DNA of 64,000 nucleotides from Flavobacterium gawalongense (GTDB lineage Bacteria > Bacteroidota > Bacteroidia > Flavobacteriales > Flavobacteriaceae): contig NZ_VJZP01000009.1 in NCBI RefSeq assembly GCF_007097265.1, positions 1 through 64,000 on the forward strand, given 5' to 3'. The notes beneath the pieces were generated by a model. It did not search any database. It was not told where the DNA came from and worked only from the letters and a program-made list of their open reading frames with translations. Position numbers and translations under genes: made by a program. Below are positions 26,431 through 34,791 of this stretch, piece by piece (within the stretch, counting starts at the first letter, position 1; every line of letters starts with the position of its first letter).

Positions 26431-26441
26431 AAAACTGAATA

Positions 26442-27089
26442 TTAATTTTCAAGAAGCCAATTCTTGAAATCATAAAAATTTTGTGGTGCTACGCCATGAC
26501 CTACAGGATATTCTTTATAGGTGGATTTTATACCTAATTTCTCCAAAAATGGTTTTGTTTTTCGAGCCCACTCTACAGGAATTACCTGATCTGCAGTTCC
26601 ATGTGAATGGAATATTTTAAGTTTTGTAAAATCATTTCTCAGATAATTTTCTTCTAAAATTGGTTCGCTGACATAGCCACTCAACGCAACTACTCTTTGA
26701 ATTTTATCAGGATGCGATAATGCTATTGCATAGCTTAGTATAGAACCTTGACTGAAGCCAACCAAAGTAATATTTTTAGAATCAATAGGATAAGTTTGAA
26801 TTAATTCATCAATAAATTGAGCTATTAAATCCCTTGATACTTTGGCTTGCCCGTGATCTGAAAATTTGTTCTCATCTGCATCAAAGTTTATCGCATACCA
26901 AGCATAACTGCCGTATTGCATGTTATAAGGTGCCCGTGCTGAAATAATGTAATATTCTTCCGGAAGTTCGGTTGCAAAAGAAAATAAGTCTTCCTCATTG
27001 CTGCCATACCCGTGCAGTAAAAGTAAAAGGGGGTTTTTGTCTAATTTTATTTTGGGGTCTCGTATTTTATATTCTAAAGATAAATTCAT
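26442..27089 (-). CDS. Alpha/beta hydrolase, phospholipase/carboxylesterase type
   Basis: 215 aa. Nucleophile S113 in GFSQGS, oxyanion-region LLHGYGSNEEDL, acid D in HGTADQVIPVEWA and catalytic H in PVGHGVAP form a complete triad in the right order for the Abhydrolase_2 family (acyl-protein thioesterase/carboxylesterase). No signal peptide, hence cytoplasmic. Substrate unknown. Last gene of a run with the DUF4870-like and dihydroorotase-like genes (4-bp gaps). Confidence 0.88.
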   Translation of the reverse strand: MNLSLEYKIRDPKIKLDKNPLLLLLHGYGSNEEDLFSFATELPEEYYIISARAPYNMQYGSYAWYAINFDADENKFSDHGQAKVSRDLIAQFIDELIQTYPIDSKNITLVGFSQGSILSYAIALSHPDKIQRVVALSGYVSEPILEENYLRNDFTKLKIFHSHGTADQVIPVEWARKTKPFLEKLGIKSTYKEYPVGHGVAPQNFYDFKNWLLEN

Positions 27090-27093
27090 TTAA

Positions 27094-27420
27094 TTATGAG
27101 ATGTTTTTAAGCCATTTTTGAAAATAAGTACCTAATAAAGGAACTGGTTTTGTTTCGCCTTTTATAGCACTGAAAATACCGTATGACCATAATACGGACA
27201 CGAAAATCCACATAGGAGCTGAAATCATTAAACTGTCAAAATTACTGATTATTAATCCTAATGATATAAAAGTTAAAGTGAGTCCCAATCCTTGGCGAAT
27301 ATGAAAGGAAGCAAACGCATTTTTATTTTCGGCATTCATGGACATCGCTATAAATACGCCAATTCCTAAAATATAGCTTGTTATTGCGGCTGTCTTTCCT
27401 TCTTCAATATTATTATTCAT
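27094..27420 (-). CDS. DUF4870/Tic20-like small membrane protein
   Basis: 108 aa with three to four hydrophobic helices. The motif NAFASFHIRQGLGLTLTFIS is characteristic of the DUF4870/YtjA-like membrane family (FH-x-RQ). Function unknown. 4 bp from each neighbour in the run. Confidence 0.75.
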   Translation of the reverse strand: MNNNIEEGKTAAITSYILGIGVFIAMSMNAENKNAFASFHIRQGLGLTLTFISLGLIISNFDSLMISAPMWIFVSVLWSYGIFSAIKGETKPVPLLGTYFQKWLKNIS

Positions 27421-27424
27421 ATTA

Positions 27425-28678
27425 TTATACTAGAATTAATTTTCCTTGATTCAAAATCCCGTGAACTTTACCCTTAATTTCTGTTCCCAGAAAAGCAGAG
27501 TTTTTTGATTTCGATAGAATTGATGATTTTGTAAAAATGCTTTTTGGTTCCGGGTTGAATAGGGTAATATTAGCTTTTGAACCTTCATTAATGGTTTGTA
27601 CATCAATACCAAATGTCGATTTTCCCGCTGTCAATTTCTCTATCACTGTTTCTAATGGTAATACCGTCATTAAAGCGCCAAAAGCACTTTCTAAACCGAT
27701 TGTTCCATTTTTTGCAGTATCAAACTCCATTTTTTTATGCTCAATGTCAATTGGGTTATGGTCGGATGTGATCATATCAATCGTTCCGTCTTTTATTCCT
27801 TTCAACAAAGCTTTTCTATCCGTTTCTGTTCTGAGCGGTGGTGAAACTTTATATCTGGTATCGAATCCTTCCAGTTTCTCATCGGTTAAAACCAAATGAT
27901 GAACGGCAACACTACAAGTAACATTTAATCCATTGGCTTTCGCTTCTTTGATTAATTGAACTGATTTTTTTGTCGAAAGAGTTGGAATGTGTAGTTTTCC
28001 TCCAGTATATTCTAATAGAAATAAATTTCTTGCAATTTGTAATTCTTCGGCAAGATTTGGAATTCCTTTTAAGCCTAATCGCGTAGAAATAACACCTTCA
28101 TTAGCTGCTCCGTTTCCTTTTATATTTTCGTCTTGAGCAAATGCAATGACCAATCCATCAAAATCCTGAACGTATTGTAAGGCGATTTTTAGCAAATTGG
28201 CATTGTCCAGACTTTTATTGTAATCTCCAAAAGCAATTGCACCCGCTTTTTTCATATCATACAATTCGGCCATGTCTTTTCCTTCGCTTTGTTTTGTCAG
28301 CGCCCCTATAGGAAAAAGTTGTGTGGCGAATCCATGCGCTTTGTTTACCACAAAATTCACTTGGGATTGATTGTCAATAATAGGGAAGGAGTTAGGTTGT
28401 AATGCTATTGCGGTAAAACCGCTTTTGGCAGCTACAGCAAGTCCGTTTGATATCGTTTCTCTATCTTCAAAACCAGGTTCACCAAGCGAAACGCTGCTGT
28501 CAAACCAGCCTTGCGATACGTGCAAATTATCGAGTTTAACTTCGTCTGCCTTTTCTAAATTAGGAAGAGATCTTCCTATTTTTTTTATAAAACCATCAAC
28601 AATTAAAATATCTACTGTCTTGTTATGAAAAGGACTTTTCGAATCGATAATTTTTGCTTCTCTGATGATTATATTCAT
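27425..28678 (-). CDS. Dihydroorotase-like amidohydrolase, probably catalytically dead
   Basis: 417 aa, full length for the dihydroorotase/amidohydrolase family, with EPGFEDRETI and VSPPLRTETDR well preserved. The metal site is not. The strand-1 HxH of active enzymes (DxHxHLREPG) reads DSSVSLGEPG. The next ligand region reads LHIPTLST where active enzymes have H-x-x-H-x-ST. Only VHHLVLTDE and TSDHNP remain. It resembles the non-catalytic dihydroorotase subunits (PyrC-prime type) that support aspartate transcarbamoylase, but no pyrB lies here. Located upstream of DUF4870-like and esterase genes in a tight run. Confidence 0.75.
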   Translation of the reverse strand: MNIIIREAKIIDSKSPFHNKTVDILIVDGFIKKIGRSLPNLEKADEVKLDNLHVSQGWFDSSVSLGEPGFEDRETISNGLAVAAKSGFTAIALQPNSFPIIDNQSQVNFVVNKAHGFATQLFPIGALTKQSEGKDMAELYDMKKAGAIAFGDYNKSLDNANLLKIALQYVQDFDGLVIAFAQDENIKGNGAANEGVISTRLGLKGIPNLAEELQIARNLFLLEYTGGKLHIPTLSTKKSVQLIKEAKANGLNVTCSVAVHHLVLTDEKLEGFDTRYKVSPPLRTETDRKALLKGIKDGTIDMITSDHNPIDIEHKKMEFDTAKNGTIGLESAFGALMTVLPLETVIEKLTAGKSTFGIDVQTINEGSKANITLFNPEPKSIFTKSSILSKSKNSAFLGTEIKGKVHGILNQGKLILV

Positions 28679-28800
28679 ATGTAGCTTTTTTATTGTTTTC
28701 TAAATGGGCATATGTAATTTGCATAAAACGTCATCGTTGTTGTATCGAATTTTCGTTTTGCTCATTTCATAATGATTGTTTAATTATTTGAACGTCGTCT

Positions 28801-30729
28801 TTATTTTACGAATCTTATAATTGCTATTTCTGATATTAGAAATAACAGTGTAAAGATAACAAACCATTTCCAAATTTGATTATCGGTCCTGTCAGTTTGT
28901 AAAGTGTCAAAAAATGATGTTATGGATTCCGTTGTTTTATAGTCAGAGAGAATGTTTTCATTGGCTGTAGCCAAATTACTTTCGGTTCTATTGTAATTGA
29001 AACTGATGTTTTCTAACCACTCTTTTTTATTGTAAATGCTGTAATTTCCAGCTTGTTCCGGATAATCATTGAAAATTATTTTCACTTTATTATTCAGAAT
29101 TTGTTGGATAGGAATAAATTGTTCCTCTGAACCTTTAACAGTTAAAATGTCGTCTTTGTTTAAAGAAGCGTCTGTTAAATGCGGATTATTATTTCCTATT
29201 ATCAAAGCATTGATGCCATTGTTTTGATTGTTCATCGCCATTTTATAAAAAGTAGGCACAATCAATGGAGATTGTTGGAAATTTGAATTTACCGTATTAA
29301 TTGGTGCCGAGAAAACATAAACAGCAGCAACCGAATTTGCTAATGAAGTCAAGAAAATACTTTGGTCTTCATAGGATAGAGCGGCTGGACTTGAGCTGGA
29401 TAAACCAAACGAATTTTTTGTTTTTGGATATTGAAAATTGGTAACTTTATTTTCGAAAACAGTATTGAATATAGGATGATTAAAATTGATTTTAATAATC
29501 AGTTTTTCTTTATTATCTAAAGCGTTGAATTTTAGGTTTCCAAAATTCATCAAAAATGAATTCATATTTGGAACCGAAGCCACTGCCGAAGGAATCACAA
29601 TTAAATTCCCTCCTTTTTCCACAAAAGATTTTAAAGTGGTTTGGAGCGCTTGTGGAATTTCATCCAATTCATTTAAAATAATCGCATTTTGCTCTTCCAA
29701 TTTATTGTAATCCAGTGAGCCTAAAGTGTAATTATTGAAATTGAATTCTTCATTGGTATAAATTCGGGAAAGAAAGTTGCTTTTTTCTGGTTCACCAATG
29801 CTGATAACATTCGTTTTCTTCGTTTTTGAAATGCTAAAATATAAAGTGTTGTCATAACTTAAGCCATTGTCAACAATGGATACGTAACCATGAAAGACTT
29901 GTTTTGGAATCGTAAAATTGAGGCTTTTTTTCTTTGGTTCTAAAGCTACTATCGTCTTCGCAATAAGCTTGTTGTCATTATATAAAGAAATAGGAATTGG
30001 ATTAAAATCTTCGCCATAACCGGATAATTGCACACTAATTTCATAAAAATTATCGAGTGTTTTATTGATGAAAACGCTGTCGATGGAAACGTTGTTTTTT
30101 TGTTCTGCTTTCGGAATTATGAATTGGGGAGAGTCAGTTGCGTCACTGTTTTTTAATTGTTTTTCATCAAGTCCTACGGCATCCGTAATGATAACAATGT
30201 CTTTTTTAAAATCCGATTTATGCGCTTTTATTTTTGCCATTGTATTATCCAACTGAAAAGGCGCAGCACTATATTTAAGGTTTTGTAACGAACTTCGAAC
30301 CGACTTTATATCTGTATTCCAATAATTTTCGGAATTGGTGAGCAAAGAGAAATTTACATTTTCAGGTGTTTCTTCCAGTAATTCCTGAATAGCTCGTTTT
30401 AACAATTCCCCTTTTTTGCCTTTGGCTTGCATACTAAAGGAATTATCCAAGATTATATACAATTCATTAGTGGCATTTTTACTGTCTTTTGAATCGAAAA
30501 AAGGCTGCGCAAATGCTAGAATAATACAAGTGAGTAATAATAAACGACAGGTGAGAAGCAGCCATTTCTTAATTTTGGAGCTTTTTCTGGTTTGTATCGA
30601 AAGTGCTTTTAAGAAACGAACGTTAGTGAAATGTTCTTTTTTGAAACGACGTAATTGAAATAAATGAACCAAAATAGGTACAATCAATACGAATAGAAAG
30701 TATAAAATTTCGGGATGTTTAAAATGCAT
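28801..30729 (-). CDS. BatA/von Willebrand factor A domain membrane protein
   Basis: 642 aa. N-terminal BatA module (HPEILYFLFVLIVPILVHLFQLRRFKK, two membrane helices within the first 80 residues). A vWA-like domain follows with MIDAS DNSFSMQ (D-x-S-x-S, about 90), then a long beta-rich periplasmic region and a final helix (IWKWFVIFTLLFLISEIAII). This is the architecture of Bacteroidetes BatA-like proteins sometimes linked to aerotolerance; the precise role is unknown. Ends 123 bp before the dihydroorotase-like gene; same strand. Confidence 0.82.
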   Translation of the reverse strand: MHFKHPEILYFLFVLIVPILVHLFQLRRFKKEHFTNVRFLKALSIQTRKSSKIKKWLLLTCRLLLLTCIILAFAQPFFDSKDSKNATNELYIILDNSFSMQAKGKKGELLKRAIQELLEETPENVNFSLLTNSENYWNTDIKSVRSSLQNLKYSAAPFQLDNTMAKIKAHKSDFKKDIVIITDAVGLDEKQLKNSDATDSPQFIIPKAEQKNNVSIDSVFINKTLDNFYEISVQLSGYGEDFNPIPISLYNDNKLIAKTIVALEPKKKSLNFTIPKQVFHGYVSIVDNGLSYDNTLYFSISKTKKTNVISIGEPEKSNFLSRIYTNEEFNFNNYTLGSLDYNKLEEQNAIILNELDEIPQALQTTLKSFVEKGGNLIVIPSAVASVPNMNSFLMNFGNLKFNALDNKEKLIIKINFNHPIFNTVFENKVTNFQYPKTKNSFGLSSSSPAALSYEDQSIFLTSLANSVAAVYVFSAPINTVNSNFQQSPLIVPTFYKMAMNNQNNGINALIIGNNNPHLTDASLNKDDILTVKGSEEQFIPIQQILNNKVKIIFNDYPEQAGNYSIYNKKEWLENISFNYNRTESNLATANENILSDYKTTESITSFFDTLQTDRTDNQIWKWFVIFTLLFLISEIAIIRFVK

Positions 30730-30910
30730 TTTGATTTCAAGTTTACTTCACTGGATTTTATTTTCAATGGAGTTCATTGAATTTAGTAGTCAAAAATACA
30801 AATTAGTTGACAGTTTTGTTTGAAGTTGCTATAATTTTTCAAAGGAACAAACAATTGGCATTGATTATAAAATATTTATGTATTTTAGCTTTTCAATAAA
30901 ATTTAAAAAC

Positions 30911-32023
30911 ATGAAAAATTCATATGTTGTTCTTTTTTTAATTTTCATTTTTACAAGCGTGCAAGCACAAAAAAATAAATTTAATTTGCTAATTGGAACC
31001 TACACCAATAGCTGCGAAAGTAAAGGAATTTACACCTATGATTTTGATACAAATACTGGAGGTTTTAATCTTAAAAGTGCTACTGAAAATATTGTAAATC
31101 CAAGTTATTTGACCGTTTCCAAAAATAATAATTATGTTTATTCAGTAAATGAAAATGGTCCCGAAAGTACGGTAAGCTCTTTTGGTTATAATCCTTCAAG
31201 TGGAAAATTAAGCTTAATCAATAAACAAAGTTCCAAAGGAGCTGATCCTTGTTGTATTATTAATGATGATAAAAATGTAATTGTTGCCAATTATTCTGGT
31301 GGGAACATTGCAGTTTTTGGTAAAAATAGCGATGGAAGCATTGCTGAAGCTAAGCAAGTGGTACAGCACTACGGAAAAGGAGTTAATGCGCAAAGACAAG
31401 AAGGTCCTCACGTCCACATGGTTCATTTTTCTCCGGATAGAAAGTTTATTTTATCTAATGATTTAGGGAATGATAAAGTGTATTCGTATCAATACAATCC
31501 AAATGCTGCAACTGAAATTTTGAAAATTAAAGATAGTGTTGCAGTAAAATCAGGAAGTGGGCCAAGACATTTAACGTTTAGTAATGACGGAAAATTTGTT
31601 TATTTATTGCAAGAATTAGACGGAGCATTAACGGTTTTTAGTTATTCAAACGGAATATTAAAAAAAATAGACGAAACCACCATTTTAGCAAAAGATTTCA
31701 AAGGAACTTTCAGTTCTGCAGATATTCATATTTCACCGGACGGAAAATTTTTATATGCTACAAATAGGGGTGAAGCGAATACTATTTCGATCTTTAAAAT
31801 TCTAAAAAATGGAAAATTGCAATCGAAAGGACAAAGGAGTACTTTAGGAAAAGGGCCTAGAAATTTTGCTATTGATCCCACTGGGAAATTTCTTTTGGTA
31901 GCGCATCAATATACGAATGATGTGGTCATTTTTAAAAGAAATGCAACCACGGGAGTGCTAACGGATACAGGAAAAAGAATCGCTTTGTGTTCTCCGGTTT
32001 GTTTAGTTTTCACAAAGAATTAA
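30911..32023 (+). CDS. Exported lactonase family (6-phosphogluconolactonase-type beta-propeller)
   Basis: 370 aa from the ATG at 30911, where a clean signal peptide starts (cleavage after VQA-Q); an ATG 33 bp upstream would bury it. A seven-bladed propeller is suggested by recurring segments such as NKFNLLIGTYT, VHMVHFSPDRKFIL, SGSGPRHLTFSNDGKFVY, SADIHISPDGKFLYATNRG and GKGPRNFAIDPTGKFLLVA. The family hydrolyses sugar lactones, but an exported form may act on other lactones or simply bind. Monocistronic, with a strong terminator. Confidence 0.85.
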   Translation: MKNSYVVLFLIFIFTSVQAQKNKFNLLIGTYTNSCESKGIYTYDFDTNTGGFNLKSATENIVNPSYLTVSKNNNYVYSVNENGPESTVSSFGYNPSSGKLSLINKQSSKGADPCCIINDDKNVIVANYSGGNIAVFGKNSDGSIAEAKQVVQHYGKGVNAQRQEGPHVHMVHFSPDRKFILSNDLGNDKVYSYQYNPNAATEILKIKDSVAVKSGSGPRHLTFSNDGKFVYLLQELDGALTVFSYSNGILKKIDETTILAKDFKGTFSSADIHISPDGKFLYATNRGEANTISIFKILKNGKLQSKGQRSTLGKGPRNFAIDPTGKFLLVAHQYTNDVVIFKRNATTGVLTDTGKRIALCSPVCLVFTKN

Positions 32024-32049
32024 ATTAAAATTCATAGCATTGAAAAATA

Positions 32050-32088
32050 AAAAAGGCTAAAAAATGATTGTCATTTTTTAGCCTTTTT
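32050..32088. terminator. Bidirectional terminator
   Basis: 18-bp inverted repeat AAAAAGGCTAAAAAATGA with a 3-nt loop; A-run and T-run make it work for both the lactonase and the helicase gene. Confidence 0.9.
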
Positions 32089-32095
32089 AAATCTA

Positions 32096-33448
32096 TTATT
32101 TATTCTTGTCTTTTCTCTTTTTGTCTCTGGTTTTTAGCATATTTCTATTGACAGAGCCATGCGTTTTTTTCTTGGTTACACCAGGCCCGCCCAAATTGAC
32201 TTTCTTATTCTTTTTACTTTTCTCTTGAAAAGCACCGTCACCTTCCAATTTTTGTTTTTTCATCATAAACTTAATCGGTTGTCTCTCTTTTTCAGGTTCG
32301 ATTAATTTCGATGAAACTTCAACTGTTTCTGGGAAAGGCTCAATTTCTAATTCCATATTCATCAACACTTCCACTTCCACTTTAGATTCTTCTTCACGAG
32401 GCGTGATAAGACTTATTGCGGTTCCTGTTGCATCGGCACGACCGGTTCTACCAATTCTATGCATATACAATTCGGGCATTTCAGGCATTTCAAAGTTGAC
32501 AACGTGGGTGATATTTGAAATATCCAAACCTCTTGCCATAATATCTGTGGTGATCAAACCACGTAAATTTCCTTCTTGGAATGAAGCCATCGTACTTAAA
32601 CGATAATTTTGTGATTTATTAGAGTGAATCACTCCAAACTGACCTTCAAAATCTTCTTCTATACGTTCGTGAACCATATCTGAAATCTTCTTGTTGTTTA
32701 CAAAAACCAGAACACGACTCATGTCTTCATTGTTTTGCAATAAGTGTTTTAGAAGGTTTATTTTGGTGTTAAAATTGGGAACTTTATAGGTAATTTGTTT
32801 GATGTTTTCCAATGGTGTTCCTGATGCTGAAAGCGTAACTTCTTCTGGGTAATCAAAATAGTCATTCAAAATAGCATCTACGTCATCGGTCATAGTTGCC
32901 GAAAAAAGTATGTTTTGACGTTTTTTAGGCATCATAGCCAAAATAGCAGTCAATTGGGTACGGAAACCTAAATTAAGCATTTCGTCAAACTCATCGATTA
33001 CCAATTTTTGCATTTCTTCAAAACGAATCACATTGTCCAGTGTTAAATCCATGATTCTTCCTGGAGTTCCCACGAGTATGTCACAACCTTTATAAACGGT
33101 TGTTTTTTGAGTATTAATGTTGACACCTCCAAATATACCAACGGTACGAACCGACATGTATTTTGTCAATTTTTCTACTTCTTCCACTACTTGCACTACA
33201 AGCTCACGTGTAGGAACCAGAATTACTATTTTAGGGGTATGTCCCGGAGTAAATTTATATAATTTTAATAAAGGCAATAGGTATGCAAATGTTTTACCAG
33301 TACCGGTTTGCGCAATTCCCATCATATCTCTTCCAGACATTATCACAGAAAAAGTTTTTTCCTGAATGGGAGTTGGAGAAGTAAATCCTAAATCATCTAT
33401 TGCTTTTTGTACAGATTTAGGGAGATTGAATTGTTCGAAAGTACTCAT
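32096..33448 (-). CDS. DEAD-box ATP-dependent RNA helicase
   Basis: 450 aa. Q motif FNLP..G-F-x-x-PTPIQ, motif I AQTGTGKT (K52), motif II DEFD at 151-154 (a DEAD variant), motif III SAT and motif VI HRIGRTGR are all in order. The last ~70 residues are Lys-rich and probably RNA-binding. It remodels RNA, for example in ribosome assembly or cold adaptation; the specific role is not evident. Single gene. Confidence 0.94.
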   Translation of the reverse strand: MSTFEQFNLPKSVQKAIDDLGFTSPTPIQEKTFSVIMSGRDMMGIAQTGTGKTFAYLLPLLKLYKFTPGHTPKIVILVPTRELVVQVVEEVEKLTKYMSVRTVGIFGGVNINTQKTTVYKGCDILVGTPGRIMDLTLDNVIRFEEMQKLVIDEFDEMLNLGFRTQLTAILAMMPKKRQNILFSATMTDDVDAILNDYFDYPEEVTLSASGTPLENIKQITYKVPNFNTKINLLKHLLQNNEDMSRVLVFVNNKKISDMVHERIEEDFEGQFGVIHSNKSQNYRLSTMASFQEGNLRGLITTDIMARGLDISNITHVVNFEMPEMPELYMHRIGRTGRADATGTAISLITPREEESKVEVEVLMNMELEIEPFPETVEVSSKLIEPEKERQPIKFMMKKQKLEGDGAFQEKSKKNKKVNLGGPGVTKKKTHGSVNRNMLKTRDKKRKDKNK

Positions 33449-33525
33449 TTGCTTAAATTTTGTGCAAAGATAGTCTTTTTGAAAGGAATGTTAAGTTTTG
33501 ATACTAAACTTCAATAATCTACCCT

Positions 33526-34791
33526 TTATTTGAATCTTATTTCCCACGATAAATTAAGTGAATAAATCCAAAAGTATTTGCCTGGGTCAAATATTATTTC
33601 TTGGTGAGTAACTGCAAATTGAGTTCCCCAAGCATTTTGTTTATTTGACGAAGAAAAATAATATCCCAAATTAATTTTTTGCGACTTTAAATTTATGATT
33701 GAGGCTTCATTTTGATTAAAATTAAACTGATTTGTTTCCGGTGAAAATCCAATTCCTAATGAAAGTCCTAAATAATTATCGGCATCGCTACGGTATTTGC
33801 GATATGCAATAGTTCCAGAGCTGCTGGTTCCGGTACCACCAGGCGTTATATAAGGGCGAAATGACCAATAGCTATTTCCATAATACCAACCTACAGAGCC
33901 GGTATATATAGTTGTGGTGGTACTGTACATTAAAGTTCGGAACCCTAAGGAAACTTCAAAGCTTTTAGGTAAAGATTTGTATAGTTCTGCACCAAATCTA
34001 ACATCTGGAAACAGAAAAGAATTTGACAAACCAACATTAACATAGGCATAAAATCCTTTTGAAATTTTTGGGTATAAATCGACTTCATACTGTAACCCAT
34101 TTTCCTTGAATCTTCTATTGAAATTTACTTTCGCTATTATACTTCCGTATTTTGTTTGTCGGCCATATTTAAAAGTATGATATTGCATTGGATCAAATAC
34201 GTCCGAATACAAATCAACAGTTGAATTAATTCCAATAGAATTTTGGCTTAGTATTTTATTTAAACTGACTTTATAATCTTTGGCTTTTTTATCATCCGGA
34301 TTTTTATCCAATATAAATTGAACTGTATTTAATGCTTCTATTGGATTGTTTGTGTTTTCTTGAGCACTTGCTTTTAAATACAATATTTCCGCATCGTCAG
34401 GAAATTTTTTCAAAGCTTCATTTGTCATTTCTAAAGCCGCAAATGGCATATTTGCCGAGGACTCATTTTTTATTGCTGCTATCCAGTTACTCTTATTTTT
34501 AACATCTCTTTCTAAGACATAAGCAAACTCTTTTCGTGCTTTTTTATATTCTTCATCCCAAGAATAGGTTGTTGCCAAAAAAGAACGGATTTCGTGATAA
34601 TCTGGATATTTAGTTAGAATAGAAAGCAAAGTGTCCTGCGCCTGTTTGCGTTGTTTATTAAAAGCTAAATTACGGGCTATCTCAAAGGAAGCATCCGGAT
34701 CTCCATTGTATTTCTTTTCTTGACCTGACATTTCAAAGGCAAGTAAAAATGTCCAGATACAAATGAGTTTTATGACTATTTTTGAAATCAT
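33526..34791 (-). CDS. TPR-YaiO outer-membrane beta-barrel protein (glycan export porin candidate)
   Basis: 421 aa. Signal peptide (about 1-23), then three to four TPR-like helical repeats (about 30-185), then a beta-barrel of amphipathic strands (about 190-421) ending in NLSWEIRFK. The arrangement of periplasmic TPR superhelix plus outer-membrane barrel is that of exopolysaccharide exporters such as PgaA, and the barrel matches the YaiO family. Its start overlaps the stop of the upstream gene by 4 bp, so translation is coupled. Residues 39-105 are visibly similar to residues 666-735 of that neighbour. Confidence 0.85.
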   Translation of the reverse strand: MISKIVIKLICIWTFLLAFEMSGQEKKYNGDPDASFEIARNLAFNKQRKQAQDTLLSILTKYPDYHEIRSFLATTYSWDEEYKKARKEFAYVLERDVKNKSNWIAAIKNESSANMPFAALEMTNEALKKFPDDAEILYLKASAQENTNNPIEALNTVQFILDKNPDDKKAKDYKVSLNKILSQNSIGINSTVDLYSDVFDPMQYHTFKYGRQTKYGSIIAKVNFNRRFKENGLQYEVDLYPKISKGFYAYVNVGLSNSFLFPDVRFGAELYKSLPKSFEVSLGFRTLMYSTTTTIYTGSVGWYYGNSYWSFRPYITPGGTGTSSSGTIAYRKYRSDADNYLGLSLGIGFSPETNQFNFNQNEASIINLKSQKINLGYYFSSSNKQNAWGTQFAVTHQEIIFDPGKYFWIYSLNLSWEIRFK

